Part shown: positions 18,964 through 28,158 of the stretch, one piece after another | Layout of the letters: every line of letters begins with the position of its first letter | Position numbering within the stretch: the first letter of the stretch is position 1 | Assembly (NCBI GenBank): GCA_964600665.1 | Contig: CAZRKC010000001.1 | Coordinates: 124,001-188,000, forward strand | DNA length: 64,000 bases | Direction: 5' to 3' | Source of the DNA: CAZRKC01 sp964600665 | Lineage (GTDB): Bacteria; Bacillota; SLNR01 | Made by a program: the position numbers and the translations under genes | Notes under the pieces: model-generated | The model's input: the letters and a program-made list of their open reading frames with translations, nothing else | Databases searched by the model: none | What the model was told of the DNA's origin: nothing

Positions 18964-20241
18964 TTATTCCCCGGCAGACTGTAAATCTGTCATCCGCAGC
19001 AATTTTTTCTTGTTAAATAGGATGGTTCGCTGTCGGATAAACAAAAGGATCATAAAGCCCGCTCCAATCAGCGCAATAAAAGCAAGTAGCGGCCAGACCA
19101 AAACTGTCCCCACAACATCAATATACCGTCCAATGATAGCAGGTCCCAACGCATAACCAATCCCGGTGACAAGTGGTATCACTGCGCCAAAACGACCCCG
19201 ATGTGACATGGGTGCATGATTCGCAATTAAGACACTGGAATTTGTCACCAAGAGAATTTCCCCCACCGTCCAGATTACAGCACTCAGGAGAAAAAAGAGC
19301 AACCGCGAGAAAAAGAACAGTGATCCGAATCCCACGGCCAACATGCCTCCAGCCAGGGCAACGCTAAGGATTGGGTCTATCCTCAGTGTAATCGAAGTGA
19401 TAATGGTGGTCAGTAATACCACACCCAAACCGTTTGCCGTCATAACAAACCCATAATACTGAGGGCCTTGGCGACCAAAGATCTCATTCAAATATATCGG
19501 CAGACTAAATGAATTTTGGCCTAAGACCAAGGTATACATGATTAAAGTCAGTGAGAAAATCAGCAATATGGGACGCCGGAGCAACGCACTGAAAAGACTA
19601 CCCACCTCAGCTCTCTCGTCGCCGTCTTCAGTCATGCTGGCTTCCATGACCGAGTTTGAAGGCCGTGTTTCTGGGATCATAATCAGAATCATCCCGACCA
19701 TTAAAGTTGTGGTCAAAGCATCCCCGAGAAAGACCCACTGCAGATAATTGTTAAACATGAATCCGGCTATCATAGGTCCCAGTGCAAATCCGATGTTATG
19801 ACCCAAATACTCCAAGGAAAATGATGCTTTACGATTTTCAGGCGTTGTTATATCCATCATAATCGATGACATAATGGGCATGGATGCTGCCATGAAGAAT
19901 ACAGCAATACCCATGAGAACGATCACTGTCCAAGGTTGGGATGTAAATGCACAAGTAGCATAACAAACAGCTCTGCCGCTCAGACTCAGCATTAACATGT
20001 TTTTTCGGCCATAATGATCTGCTAGTTTGCCCCCCATCAGTGCGCCCGGGATGTACATGAATACATAGACCGCCGTCACAATCATCCCTGCCTGACCTGC
20101 TGAAAATCCAAGAACTTGGGTAATCAAAAGGGTTTTAAAAGGACCAACAAAATTCCCCAATGAATTGACCAACTCTGCGGCACTGATCACATAAATACTC
20201 CGGGGGAGATGCATATATGGTGAAAACAATTTCCTCAGCAC
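18964..20241 (-). CDS. MFS transporter, tandem paralogue B
   Basis: A 425-residue, 12-helix major facilitator with motif A as GGKLADHYGRKNM. It starts at GTG with GAGGTGG about 7 bases upstream. The downstream MFS gene begins 46 bp after its stop, and the proteins are clearly related over their full length, so they may form a two-gene unit. Heteromeric function is not established for this fold, and separate substrates are as likely. Charged residues are concentrated in the central cytoplasmic loop (MTEDGDERAE). Confidence 0.88.
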   Translation of the reverse strand: MLRKLFSPYMHLPRSIYVISAAELVNSLGNFVGPFKTLLITQVLGFSAGQAGMIVTAVYVFMYIPGALMGGKLADHYGRKNMLMLSLSGRAVCYATCAFTSQPWTVIVLMGIAVFFMAASMPIMSSIMMDITTPENRKASFSLEYLGHNIGFALGPMIAGFMFNNYLQWVFLGDALTTTLMVGMILIMIPETRPSNSVMEASMTEDGDERAEVGSLFSALLRRPILLIFSLTLIMYTLVLGQNSFSLPIYLNEIFGRQGPQYYGFVMTANGLGVVLLTTIITSITLRIDPILSVALAGGMLAVGFGSLFFFSRLLFFLLSAVIWTVGEILLVTNSSVLIANHAPMSHRGRFGAVIPLVTGIGYALGPAIIGRYIDVVGTVLVWPLLAFIALIGAGFMILLFIRQRTILFNKKKLLRMTDLQSAGE

Positions 20242-20338
20242 CGTGATTCCACCTCAATTCCACATCATTACCGCCAGTAACGATCTTCGTCAATTGAGAA
20301 ATAATCCATGAATTCACCAACAAAAAATCAGCTCTCCG

Positions 20339-20367
20339 TTGTCAATTCTCGTTAGATATGCTATGAT
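20339..20367 (+). promoter_or_regulatory. Promoter of tRNA-Leu(CAA)
   Basis: TTGTCA (20339-20344) and TATGAT (20362-20367) are separated by exactly 17 bp and end 12 bp before the mature tRNA 5' end. Confidence 0.85.
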
Positions 20368-20379
20368 ACTATTATTCAA

Positions 20380-20467
20380 GCCGAAGTGGCGGAATTGGCA
20401 GACGCACTTGACTCAAAATCAAGCGGAGTCACCCTCCGTGCCGGTTCGAGTCCGGCCTTCGGCACCA
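20380..20467 (+). tRNA. tRNA-Leu (CAA anticodon)
   Basis: An 88-nt class II tRNA with acceptor GCCGAAG/CTTCGGC, discriminator A and encoded CCA, anticodon stem CTTGA/TCAAG with loop CTCAAAA (anticodon CAA), a long variable arm and a T arm containing GGTTCGAGTCC. It decodes UUG. Confidence 0.97.
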
Positions 20468-20476
20468 GTGAACCAC

Positions 20477-20500
20477 AACCCGCCTATTAGCGGGTTTTTT
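20477..20500 (+). terminator. Terminator of tRNA-Leu(CAA)
   Basis: AACCCGC and GCGGGTT form a 7-bp stem with a 6-nt loop, followed by further T residues. Confidence 0.88.
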
Positions 20501-21171
20501 CATGCCTGATGTCTTACTAGCCGCTTCAATCTGTAAAGAGGCGGCGAGCGTATGAGAATGCGGGAATTCCCATGGTCGCCTGGTGAATATATTTGGATCC
20601 TAACATCCAAATTCCGCATGTATTGCAGCTTGCTGTTTTCAATCCGTTCGATAATATCATCTGTTATCAGGGCTGATTCTCCTGCGGTCAAATCTGGATC
20701 GATCCATTGAATAGACAGGACGAAATGATTCATCAAGATACGATTCTCCGGATCCGTCTCAAAATAATCAGTCTCTTGACCAAAATAGGATCTCAAGGGA
20801 TCTTCCTGAGCAGAAATCTGGAAATCTACTCCTTCAAAATCCATTGATATTAAATTACTCACATCTTGTATCAAAATTCGAGAAGCCAACTCTCCCCCAT
20901 AGACATCAGAAATCTCCATTGAATATAATGCTGTGGAGAATCGAATGTCAGGATTCGTAACGGGACCGATTTCGAACACATATCCCGGGATTTTAAAATT
21001 GTAGATCCCTGCATAAACTGTGAAGGCTTCTTGGTATGTTTCTGTGTAATATTTGACCGTCTCCCGTTGAATAAGCCAGCGGCTAACCGGATTTCCTGCA
21101 AGTGAGTTAGATAAGTTTGCTGCGATTAGAAGGATAACCCCAAAAAAAAGAATGCCAGTTTTCCTTCTCAT
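20500..21171 (-). CDS. Exported or membrane-tethered protein of unknown function
   Basis: A 223-residue protein with an N-terminal signal or anchor (RRKTGILFFGVILLIAANLS) and no other membrane helix. The rest is predicted extracytoplasmic, rich in aromatic residues, with KYYTETYQEAF early on; the pattern recalls YfjL-like proteins of Firmicutes, but this is a weak match. There is no lipobox Cys. It is convergent with the tRNA-Leu gene; its stop codon touches the tRNA terminator. The Smr-domain gene is 38 bp upstream on the same strand, so the two may be co-transcribed. Confidence 0.65.
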   Translation of the reverse strand: MRRKTGILFFGVILLIAANLSNSLAGNPVSRWLIQRETVKYYTETYQEAFTVYAGIYNFKIPGYVFEIGPVTNPDIRFSTALYSMEISDVYGGELASRILIQDVSNLISMDFEGVDFQISAQEDPLRSYFGQETDYFETDPENRILMNHFVLSIQWIDPDLTAGESALITDDIIERIENSKLQYMRNLDVRIQIYSPGDHGNSRILIRSPPLYRLKRLVRHQA

Positions 21172-21209
21172 GTTCGGCCCCCATAATCAATAAAGACTTG
21201 CCGCCATGG

Positions 21210-21602
21210 TTATGTTCTCAAGACGACGACAGTTACACCTTCATTCCCACTGACTCGCCTTTCAAAATCCTTGAGGCTGCCGCAGTTTTGAATGGCTTCC
21301 ATGCGTACAGTCAGCCATTCTTCACCTCGATAGAACGCCTTGACGATTCCATGAAGTGACCGCTCTGTCAACTCGCGCCGTACAGCATTTCTAATTATTC
21401 CCCCTGTACCTGTCGAACCGTAGCCGTGGATGATAATCACGGCTTTGACTCCCTTCCCTTTGAAGGTTGTCAATTGATTCTTCAGTTTTGCCACCGCCTG
21501 GGCCGCCGTCGGCATTCCAGTTTCAAGATTCAACTCTGCCACTCTGGACATAACCTCATCCTCACATTTCTGCACCTTCATTTGGCTATACATGTTCTTC
21601 AT
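21210..21602 (-). CDS. Smr-domain protein
   Basis: A 130-residue protein whose middle part is a small MutS-related domain. The conserved HGxGxG segment is visible as IIIHGYGSTGTGG, followed by IIRNAVRREL. The N-terminal LDxHG motif is replaced by LNLETG, so one of the usual catalytic histidines is missing. Stand-alone Smr proteins have been linked to nicking or RNA cleavage; whether this one is active is uncertain because of that change. Translation starts at 21602 after AGGTGA or at the ATG three codons later. Confidence 0.8.
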   Translation of the reverse strand: MKNMYSQMKVQKCEDEVMSRVAELNLETGMPTAAQAVAKLKNQLTTFKGKGVKAVIIIHGYGSTGTGGIIRNAVRRELTERSLHGIVKAFYRGEEWLTVRMEAIQNCGSLKDFERRVSGNEGVTVVVLRT

Positions 21603-21998
21603 TAATCACCTAAAACCTACAAACTTTTGAAATTTTCCACAAGTGCAGAAAAATCTTTTTGTTTTCATCACTCGATCAGTAATCCACTTCATTTTCATCA
21701 ATTATTCAATGCACATAGGCTTCATTTCATTGCATCTTGAATAAAAAAATGACCAGCTGCGCATCACACCAAGTTCTAGCTTGACACCTTTTCGCGATGA
21801 TTCACCGCAAGAAGCCATGGGTGTCGGCTGAACCCGGTTATGGTGCGATGCTGATCATATCATCAAACTCTCGCGGAGAACAAATACATTTCTTTTTATT
21901 CTGACAGACCGATGGATGAATGGGTGGCTTTCTTTGTTTGTTAGAACTCACTCTCTTTTAAAAGCTGTCTCTCGTTTCTTGATTCTTTTATAACACGG
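21603..21998. other. Intergenic region between the ABC operon and the Smr gene
   Basis: About 395 bp. No gene, tRNA or convincing hairpin terminator was seen. Confidence 0.35.
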
Positions 21999-23801
21999 TC
22001 ATGATATTTTCCATTGCTTTTCATACAAATTACGATATAAAGTGCTCTCGGTAATCAGTTCCTCGTGACTACCCGTTGCAACGAGTCTCCCTTCATCCAT
22101 AACCATAATCCGATTTGCTTTACGCAATGTCGTAAAACGGTGAGCAATCAAAATCGATGTGCGACCTTGAAGAAGGGTTTCTAATGCTTTTTGAATCAAG
22201 ACCTCGGTCGCAGCATCTACACTGGATGTGGCTTCGTCTAATACAAGAATTGGCCGATTTGATAAAACTGCTCTGGCAAAGGCAATTAACTGTCTTTGAC
22301 CACCGGAGAGCAACATGCCGGCTTCTCCCACCTGGGTGTTATAGCCCAATGGCAGCTGTTTGATGAAAGGATCGGCATGAGCTTTGATGGCTGCTTCGAC
22401 CACCATCGAATCACTTGCTTTTAAATCACCATACCGAATGTTATCCGCAATGGTTCCATTAAAAAGAAATACCTCCTGCGGAACAATCATGACAATTTTC
22501 CGCAAATCTTCAACTTTGAACCGCTTCAGGTCAATACCATCGATACGAATCTGACCTTCCTGCGGATCATAAAGTCTAGCAAGAAGTTTGGCCATCGTTG
22601 ATTTGCCAGCACCTGTTGGCCCAACGATTGCAACCACATCCCCGGGGGATATTTCTGTTGAAATACCATGAATCACAGGTCTTTGTGGACTATAACCAAA
22701 TGTTACAGCATCAAACGTGATTTGGCCGGATACCGGCTGCGAAAATTGAACTGGGTTCTCGGGATCCTTTATCGTAGGTTCGATTTCCAAATAGCGATGG
22801 ATCCGCTCTGCAGAAGCAGCTGCAGACTGATATACATTATAAATCTGGCTTAGCTCACGAAGTGGCATAAACAGACGACTGGTATAGCCCAAAAATGCAA
22901 GTACGAGCCCGATCGTCGCTTGTCCATTGACAACCATGATTCCCCCCATCAAGATAACCAGTACGGTCCCTAATGTACTGGATACCGACATGAAAGGGAA
23001 AAACAAAGCTGTGATCGTGACCGCCCGAATATGAGCCTTTAAATTGTCCTTATTCAATCGATCAAAAGAAATCTCATTCTCACTCTCCTGTGCCATTGAT
23101 TTGACCACCCGAATCCCCGAAAGGTTCTCTTCAACGCCGGCATTGAGCGCACCAACTTTTTGCCGCACATTACCATAAGCAGTTCGCATCAGCCTGCCCA
23201 TCACGACCGTACCTGCTAAGATGATAGGTACCGTTGCTAGCACGACCAGAGTCAGACGCATATTGAGCAAAAACATAATGACCAAAACACCGACGATTGT
23301 TACGATCCCGCTGACGAGGCTCACAATGCCCTGGGAGATAAACTCCATCATGGCATTGACATCATTTGTCAGTCGGGACATAATGCCTCCCGTCTGACGG
23401 TCAGCAAAAAAATCGAGGGATAGACTTGAAACATGTGCATACAAGTCTTTTCGGATATCCGCGACAACGCGATGTCCCACGGTCAAAGACAGGTAGGAAC
23501 CATGATAGGAAGCAAACCAATAGATTCCGTAAATAATTACATATGCAAGAAGAATCAAATTCAGACCGGCCAAATCGTTGTTAGCAATGTAGGTGTCCAC
23601 AGCAATCTTTGATACATAAGGTGCTGCCATATTCATCCCCGCAACGACGATCATTAATGTCAGAGTCAGAAGCAACTTCCATCGATACGGGTGTAAATAC
23701 TTTATAAACATACGGATGACCGCTCGGTCCAAGTTTCGGATCTTGTAACTTTCTTGCTCCACCGTGGCGCGATGCATGAACCCACCGCCGTGCATCCCCA
23801 T
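21999..23801 (-). CDS. ABC exporter half-transporter (BmrD/YheH-like)
   Basis: A 600-residue type I exporter half with six membrane helices and a C-terminal nucleotide-binding domain. Walker A is GPTGAGKST, the signature is LLSGGQRQ, and Walker B is ILVLDEATS with the catalytic Glu present. The ATG directly abuts the stop codon of the upstream ABC gene, with GGAGGTGG inside that gene's end, so the two products are made together and very probably form a heterodimer for drug or lipid export. A PadR-type regulator opens the operon. Confidence 0.92.
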   Translation of the reverse strand: MGMHGGGFMHRATVEQESYKIRNLDRAVIRMFIKYLHPYRWKLLLTLTLMIVVAGMNMAAPYVSKIAVDTYIANNDLAGLNLILLAYVIIYGIYWFASYHGSYLSLTVGHRVVADIRKDLYAHVSSLSLDFFADRQTGGIMSRLTNDVNAMMEFISQGIVSLVSGIVTIVGVLVIMFLLNMRLTLVVLATVPIILAGTVVMGRLMRTAYGNVRQKVGALNAGVEENLSGIRVVKSMAQESENEISFDRLNKDNLKAHIRAVTITALFFPFMSVSSTLGTVLVILMGGIMVVNGQATIGLVLAFLGYTSRLFMPLRELSQIYNVYQSAAASAERIHRYLEIEPTIKDPENPVQFSQPVSGQITFDAVTFGYSPQRPVIHGISTEISPGDVVAIVGPTGAGKSTMAKLLARLYDPQEGQIRIDGIDLKRFKVEDLRKIVMIVPQEVFLFNGTIADNIRYGDLKASDSMVVEAAIKAHADPFIKQLPLGYNTQVGEAGMLLSGGQRQLIAFARAVLSNRPILVLDEATSSVDAATEVLIQKALETLLQGRTSILIAHRFTTLRKANRIMVMDEGRLVATGSHEELITESTLYRNLYEKQWKIS

Positions 23802-25727
23802 TTAGTCCACCTCCTTCCTTTCAGGTAAAGTTTCGATCTCATATTCCTCACTATCAACCTGCAAGGTGAAAATATCATGGAACAATCCTGGTACCCGCAC
23901 CAATTCTTGGGGCGTTCCAAACTGCTCCACACGGCCTTGATTGATGACCAGAATTCGGTGGGCGTTTTGAATGGTCCACAAACGATGCGCAATCACAAAT
24001 ACAGTCCTTCCAAGACATACTCGAGCGATAGCTTTCTGGATTTTTTCATCCGTTTCAGCATCAACAGCTGAAGTCGGTTCGTCGAGAATCAATATGGGGG
24101 GATCTAAAAGCAGAGTCCGAGCAATCGCTAATCTTTGCCGCTGTCCACCCGATAGTTTAACCCCTCGTTCCCCGACTCGAGTCTGATACTGTTCTGGCAA
24201 CGACATGATGAAATCATCAAGTTCGGCATCTTGTGCTACCCGACGAATCTCCTCGAGGGATGATTCTGATCGGCCAAAGGCAATATTCTCTGCAATAGAT
24301 AGATTAAACAGAAATGGATGTTGCATCACAATGCCAATATGATTGCGAAGACTTTCAAGTTTGAAGTCTTTGATGTTAACCCCGTCTATGAGTATTTCTC
24401 CATGCTGCGGATCATAAAATCGCGGGAGCAGGTGTATAAGAGAAGATTTCCCGGCACCGGTCGGTCCCACAATAGCCACTGTCTCTCCCGGCTTCACGGA
24501 AAAGGAAATGTCATTTAATACCGGACGGTCCGGTGTGTATGAGAAGGACACATTTTGATATGTGACCGCCCCTTCTAGATTTTCAATGTCCTTTGCATGC
24601 GGAGCATCTTTGATGTCGGTTTGGGTATCCAATACTTCAAATATTCTTTCCGCTGCTGCGGACGCGTTAATCAATTGCCCGACCAACATTCCTGTCTGCC
24701 TCACAGGCCTCATCATCATACCGATATACGTAGTAAATCCAACAAGTGTCCCCAAAGTCATATTCCCACGAATTACCCCTCGCCCAACATACCAGATAAT
24801 CAACCCTGTCCCCAGTCCAATGAAGACGGTTACATAGGGCATCCAAAATGAAGTGATCTTCCCAGCTGTCAGGTTGGCTTTTACATACCGCTCATTCATC
24901 GAAGATACCCTACTCGTCGACTCGTCTTCTCTGCCGAAAACTTTAATTACCTGAATTCCTTGCAATTGTTCCTGAATCGTGTTATTTAACTCTCCCAAAA
25001 CACGCCGGGTTCGTCCATAAGCTGGACGCACAACAAATGCATAGCGACTGATCCCAAGGAGAATAAAGGGTAGAATTGTCAGATATAACAAAGCAAGCTG
25101 AAGGTCCCAAACCATGAGGACGGCAAAAATGCCGATAATAAACATACTATTACTGATGAGATGGACTAATGCAAACCCAAAAAATACTTGCAGCGTTTCA
25201 ACATCTGCCGTAATTCGTGACATCAGATCCCCGGTTCTGGACTGATCGAAGTACGAAAATGATTGATCCAATAGTTTTCGATAACTATCTTGCCGAATTC
25301 GATAAACAATTTCCTGCCCGGCAGACTCGGCCAAATACCGATTCAGATAATCTGCGCCACCCTGTAGGATCGATGCGCCCAGCATCAATCCAGCAACTCC
25401 CCAGAGAAAGGATACTTTTTCCGGTGTCAGATACTGATCCAGTGCAGTTTTCACTAACCAAGGGGGAACCAGACTTAACGCGCTCGAAACAACGAAGCCA
25501 ACCATCAAAAACATATAGGTTTTGCGATGGAATTTTGTGTAGCTGAGCATACGGGCAAGAATAAGGCGAAGGTTACCTTTTGGCTTGCCCGGGTTTTGCA
25601 TTTCTTGATTGCCTTTTTCATCCCCAGTTTTTCGACCCTTAGGCAAGTCTTTTGATCCATCATTTGGTTTTTTACTTGTGTCGCCTATAGTTGTCACGTC
25701 TGCATCAGAATTAGTGAATTCTTTCAA
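23802..25727 (-). CDS. ABC exporter half-transporter (BmrC/YheI-like) with charged N-terminal tail
   Basis: A 641-residue partner half-transporter. It starts at TTG with GGAGGTGA 8 bases before it. Residues 1-55 are a Lys/Asp/Gly-rich, probably disordered extension absent from the partner; six membrane helices and an ATPase domain follow. Walker A is GPTGAGKSS, the signature is LSGGQRQR, and Walker B is ILILDEPTS. Both subunits keep the catalytic Glu, unlike many heterodimers with one degenerate site. The padR gene ends 25 bp upstream. Confidence 0.92.
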   Translation of the reverse strand: MKEFTNSDADVTTIGDTSKKPNDGSKDLPKGRKTGDEKGNQEMQNPGKPKGNLRLILARMLSYTKFHRKTYMFLMVGFVVSSALSLVPPWLVKTALDQYLTPEKVSFLWGVAGLMLGASILQGGADYLNRYLAESAGQEIVYRIRQDSYRKLLDQSFSYFDQSRTGDLMSRITADVETLQVFFGFALVHLISNSMFIIGIFAVLMVWDLQLALLYLTILPFILLGISRYAFVVRPAYGRTRRVLGELNNTIQEQLQGIQVIKVFGREDESTSRVSSMNERYVKANLTAGKITSFWMPYVTVFIGLGTGLIIWYVGRGVIRGNMTLGTLVGFTTYIGMMMRPVRQTGMLVGQLINASAAAERIFEVLDTQTDIKDAPHAKDIENLEGAVTYQNVSFSYTPDRPVLNDISFSVKPGETVAIVGPTGAGKSSLIHLLPRFYDPQHGEILIDGVNIKDFKLESLRNHIGIVMQHPFLFNLSIAENIAFGRSESSLEEIRRVAQDAELDDFIMSLPEQYQTRVGERGVKLSGGQRQRLAIARTLLLDPPILILDEPTSAVDAETDEKIQKAIARVCLGRTVFVIAHRLWTIQNAHRILVINQGRVEQFGTPQELVRVPGLFHDIFTLQVDSEEYEIETLPERKEVD

Positions 25728-25752
25728 TGATTGTCACCTCCCAACCTTCCCC

Positions 25753-26118
25753 TTAGTCTTTCCCATTGATAGATTCATAAAAAGAAATCAGTCGTTGGAT
25801 CATGTCTGCCCGGTTTTGAAGATGCACCACATGTTTCGACAGAGCTTCAGTGCCACTGTTGGTGATGGAATAATTACGCCGATTAGGTCCTTGCTCGCTA
25901 TCTTCCCAGCAAGAACCGACATGACCTTTCTCTTCCATGTTCCGGAGTGTACGATATAAGCTACCGATATCGATCTGCTCGACAACCATACCAAACTCTT
26001 GGAGTCGCTCTAACAAGCGATACCCGTATGATGGACCTTCCAGAAGAAGACTCAACAAACATACCTCCAAAAAACGGTCCCGGCCGGAATGCAATTTTTG
26101 ACAATGTCCAGAGTGCAT
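25753..26118 (-). CDS. PadR family transcriptional regulator
   Basis: A winged-helix repressor of about 121 residues. The DNA-binding part shows LLLEGPSYGYRLLERL, IDIGSLYRTLRNMEEKG and the wing GPNRRNYSIT, with a C-terminal dimerisation helix. The ATG at 26118 is preceded by GGAGAG at suitable spacing, giving a shorter protein than the maximal frame. It is first in an operon with two ABC exporter genes, the LmrR/BmrCD-like pattern in which a drug relieves repression. An inverted ATGT/ACAT site overlies its promoter. Confidence 0.92.
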   Translation of the reverse strand: MHSGHCQKLHSGRDRFLEVCLLSLLLEGPSYGYRLLERLQEFGMVVEQIDIGSLYRTLRNMEEKGHVGSCWEDSEQGPNRRNYSITNSGTEALSKHVVHLQNRADMIQRLISFYESINGKD

Positions 26119-26157
26119 TTCCAACTCTCCTCTATGTGTATTTTTCATATAGTTACT

Positions 26158-26194
26158 ATGTCAGTAGTTTACATCTGATCATAAACAATGTCAA
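26158..26194 (-). promoter_or_regulatory. padR-abc promoter with PadR-type operator
   Basis: On the minus strand TTGACA (26189-26194) and TAAACT (26166-26171) are 17 bp apart. A palindromic ATGT-N9-ACAT site (26158-26174), the known PadR/LmrR operator layout, covers the -10 box. This supports autorepression of the operon. Confidence 0.75.
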
Positions 26195-26195
26195 C

Positions 26196-26218
26196 AAAAA
26201 AAGGGCTTTCGCCCTTTT
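26196..26218 (-). terminator. Terminator after the 2-oxoacid oxidoreductase genes
   Basis: AAGGGC and GCCCTT pair around a GAAA loop on the minus strand, followed by a run of T. It overlaps the stop codon of the beta-subunit gene. Confidence 0.85.
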
Positions 26219-26957
26219 ATACTCGTATACCATCCACCATTATCTCACCCAGTGGGAAGTAAGGAATCATTTCTTCCTCAATCCGCTTTAGTGCTTCAAC
26301 AGGTGTTAACCCCCAGTTGGTCGGACATGCTGACAGGAGTTCAACAAAGCTGAAACCTTTGCCGTCAATCTGGGTCTTGAAAGCTTTACGGATGTATTCT
26401 TTGGCTTTGATAATGTTGGCCGCGTTATTAAGAGCACCTCTGGCAATGTAGGTCGCACCCGGTACCATGGAAAGCAATTCCGCTTCTTTGATAGGATGCC
26501 CATCCCGCTTGGCATCTCTTCCGTCTTGGGTGGTGGAGGTTTTCTGCCCGATCAATGTGGTGGGTGCTTTTTGCCCGCCGGTCATGGCAAACACGCCATT
26601 ATTGATCATAAAAACCGTGATGTTTTCTCCCCTTGATGCAGCATGAATGATCTCAGCAGCACCAATGGATGCACAGTCACCGTCCCCTTGATAACTGAAG
26701 ACGATTTCTTCGGGCTGGCAGGCCTTAATACCTGTTGCCATAGCCGGACCACGGCCATGTGCTGCAAAAATGTTGTCGATGTTCATGTAGACAATATTTG
26801 AACAACCATTGCCATCAACCCCAATAGTCCGATCTTCGATTCCTAATTCACCGATCACCTCGGCAATGAGTTTATGTGCGATCCCATGTGTGCAACCAGG
26901 ACAGAAAGAAAATTTCACGTCAAATAGAACTTTTGGCCATTCGTATACTTTTTCCAT
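26217..26957 (-). CDS. vorA: 2-oxoacid:ferredoxin oxidoreductase, TPP-binding subunit (VorA-like)
   Basis: A 246-residue subunit carrying the thiamine-pyrophosphate site of a ferredoxin-dependent 2-oxoacid oxidoreductase, which converts branched or other 2-oxoacids to acyl-CoA. The family motif FCPGCTHG is near residue 18, and the Mg-TPP motif runs from GDGDCASIG to NNGVFAMTGGQ. Its ATG shares one base with the stop of the alpha-subunit gene, so the two are coupled. No gamma or ferredoxin-like delta subunit gene follows: a terminator overlaps the stop codon. Substrate class (2-oxoisovalerate type) is inferred from resemblance to VorA and is not certain. Confidence 0.85.
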   Translation of the reverse strand: MEKVYEWPKVLFDVKFSFCPGCTHGIAHKLIAEVIGELGIEDRTIGVDGNGCSNIVYMNIDNIFAAHGRGPAMATGIKACQPEEIVFSYQGDGDCASIGAAEIIHAASRGENITVFMINNGVFAMTGGQKAPTTLIGQKTSTTQDGRDAKRDGHPIKEAELLSMVPGATYIARGALNNAANIIKAKEYIRKAFKTQIDGKGFSFVELLSACPTNWGLTPVEALKRIEEEMIPYFPLGEIMVDGIRV

Positions 26958-28015
26958 CAGCGCACCTCCTGCCCGATCTGCCGTTCCAGCATTTCCGTCA
27001 CTTGCTCGACACTGGGAATCAAACTACCGTATGTGCCTTCAAAAACAACTGGGAACTCCCCTTGGATTGTAATCAGAACATCTTCCAGCATCTGCCCATC
27101 ATTAGCTTCAATGACGACAATTTTACGACATGTATCCGGAATTTCACTGTAGGCATTCTTGGGGAATGGCCATGCAATCAACGGTCTGATAAATCCTATC
27201 TTCAACCCTGTTCTAGCAGAGAATTTTTTAACTGCATGCTCAGCGATACGCCCAACGGTACCAAAAGCAGTCACTAAATATTCGCAATCATCAAGGTTTG
27301 CCGATTTCCAGCGCTGCATTTCACTCGTGATTTTAGCATATTTACCGTGAACTAATCGTTCATACCGATCGGGGTCCATGGATGAATTAATGTAATTCCC
27401 TCGTTCCCTTCCATGCCTCCCTGTCATTCCCCAGTCGATCTTGGGTAAAGCATTTACATCAACCGGATCGCGAAGAATTACAGGTTCCATCACTTGCCCG
27501 ATTAAACCATCAGCATAGATATACGATATCATCCGATATTTTTCTGCAACTTCAAATGCGTCAAACATCATATCAAATGCTTCCTGGATTGTCCCGGGAC
27601 AAAAAACGATGCTGCGATAGCCCCCGTGCCCCCCACCTCGAGTAGCTTGTCGATAGGAGCTTTGCGTAGGTTGCATGCCTCCCATGCCAGGGCCAAGCCG
27701 GGACATATCGACTATCACACAAGGGACTTCCGCAGCAGCGATATATGAGATCCCTTCCGATTTCAAGCTGATACCGCATGCAGAAGAAGAAGTCATACAG
27801 CGCTTCCCGGTAGAACCACCTCCATGGAGCATATTAATCGCAGCAACTTCACTTTCAGCCTGAATGAATACACCACCGTGCCGAGGCAGTTCTCTGGATA
27901 AATACTCTGGAATCTCATTTTGCGGTGTAATCGGGTATCCGAAGAAATACCGACAGCCCGCTCGAATAGCTGCTTCTGCAATGGCTTCATTACCTTTCAT
28001 CAGCACTTTTCCCAT
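26957..28015 (-). CDS. vorB: 2-oxoacid:ferredoxin oxidoreductase, alpha subunit (VorB-like)
   Basis: A 352-residue alpha subunit containing the pyrimidine-binding domain (GNEAIAEAAIRAGCRYFFGY, then PITPQNEIPEYL) and the C-terminal transketolase-like domain (VTAFGTVGRIAEHAVKK, then IGFIRPLIAWPFP). SSSACGISLKSEG and GLGPGMGG-like RLGPGMGGMQPTQ are typical of the VorB group. The start has GGAG about 9 bases upstream. With the TPP subunit it could oxidise 2-oxoacids made by the aminotransferase encoded upstream. Missing partner subunits are discussed as a finding. Confidence 0.87.
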   Translation of the reverse strand: MGKVLMKGNEAIAEAAIRAGCRYFFGYPITPQNEIPEYLSRELPRHGGVFIQAESEVAAINMLHGGGSTGKRCMTSSSACGISLKSEGISYIAAAEVPCVIVDMSRLGPGMGGMQPTQSSYRQATRGGGHGGYRSIVFCPGTIQEAFDMMFDAFEVAEKYRMISYIYADGLIGQVMEPVILRDPVDVNALPKIDWGMTGRHGRERGNYINSSMDPDRYERLVHGKYAKITSEMQRWKSANLDDCEYLVTAFGTVGRIAEHAVKKFSARTGLKIGFIRPLIAWPFPKNAYSEIPDTCRKIVVIEANDGQMLEDVLITIQGEFPVVFEGTYGSLIPSVEQVTEMLERQIGQEVR

Positions 28016-28100
28016 AAAATCACACTCCTTGAATTTATCACTTTCAAGTTCGCTCTTTATTTCTATAATCCTGCCAAGGGCAAAACCATTCCCGGCCCCT

Positions 28101-28129
28101 TTGACATTTTATTCATTTTAATGTATAAT
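28101..28129 (+). promoter_or_regulatory. Consensus sigma-A promoter
   Basis: TTGACA (28101-28106) and TATAAT (28124-28129) are separated by exactly 17 bp, a full match to the consensus in both boxes. It would begin transcription about 20 bp before the gene at 28159. Confidence 0.9.
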
Positions 28130-28158
28130 TTATCACAAGAAGAGAGGAGGTGCTTCTC

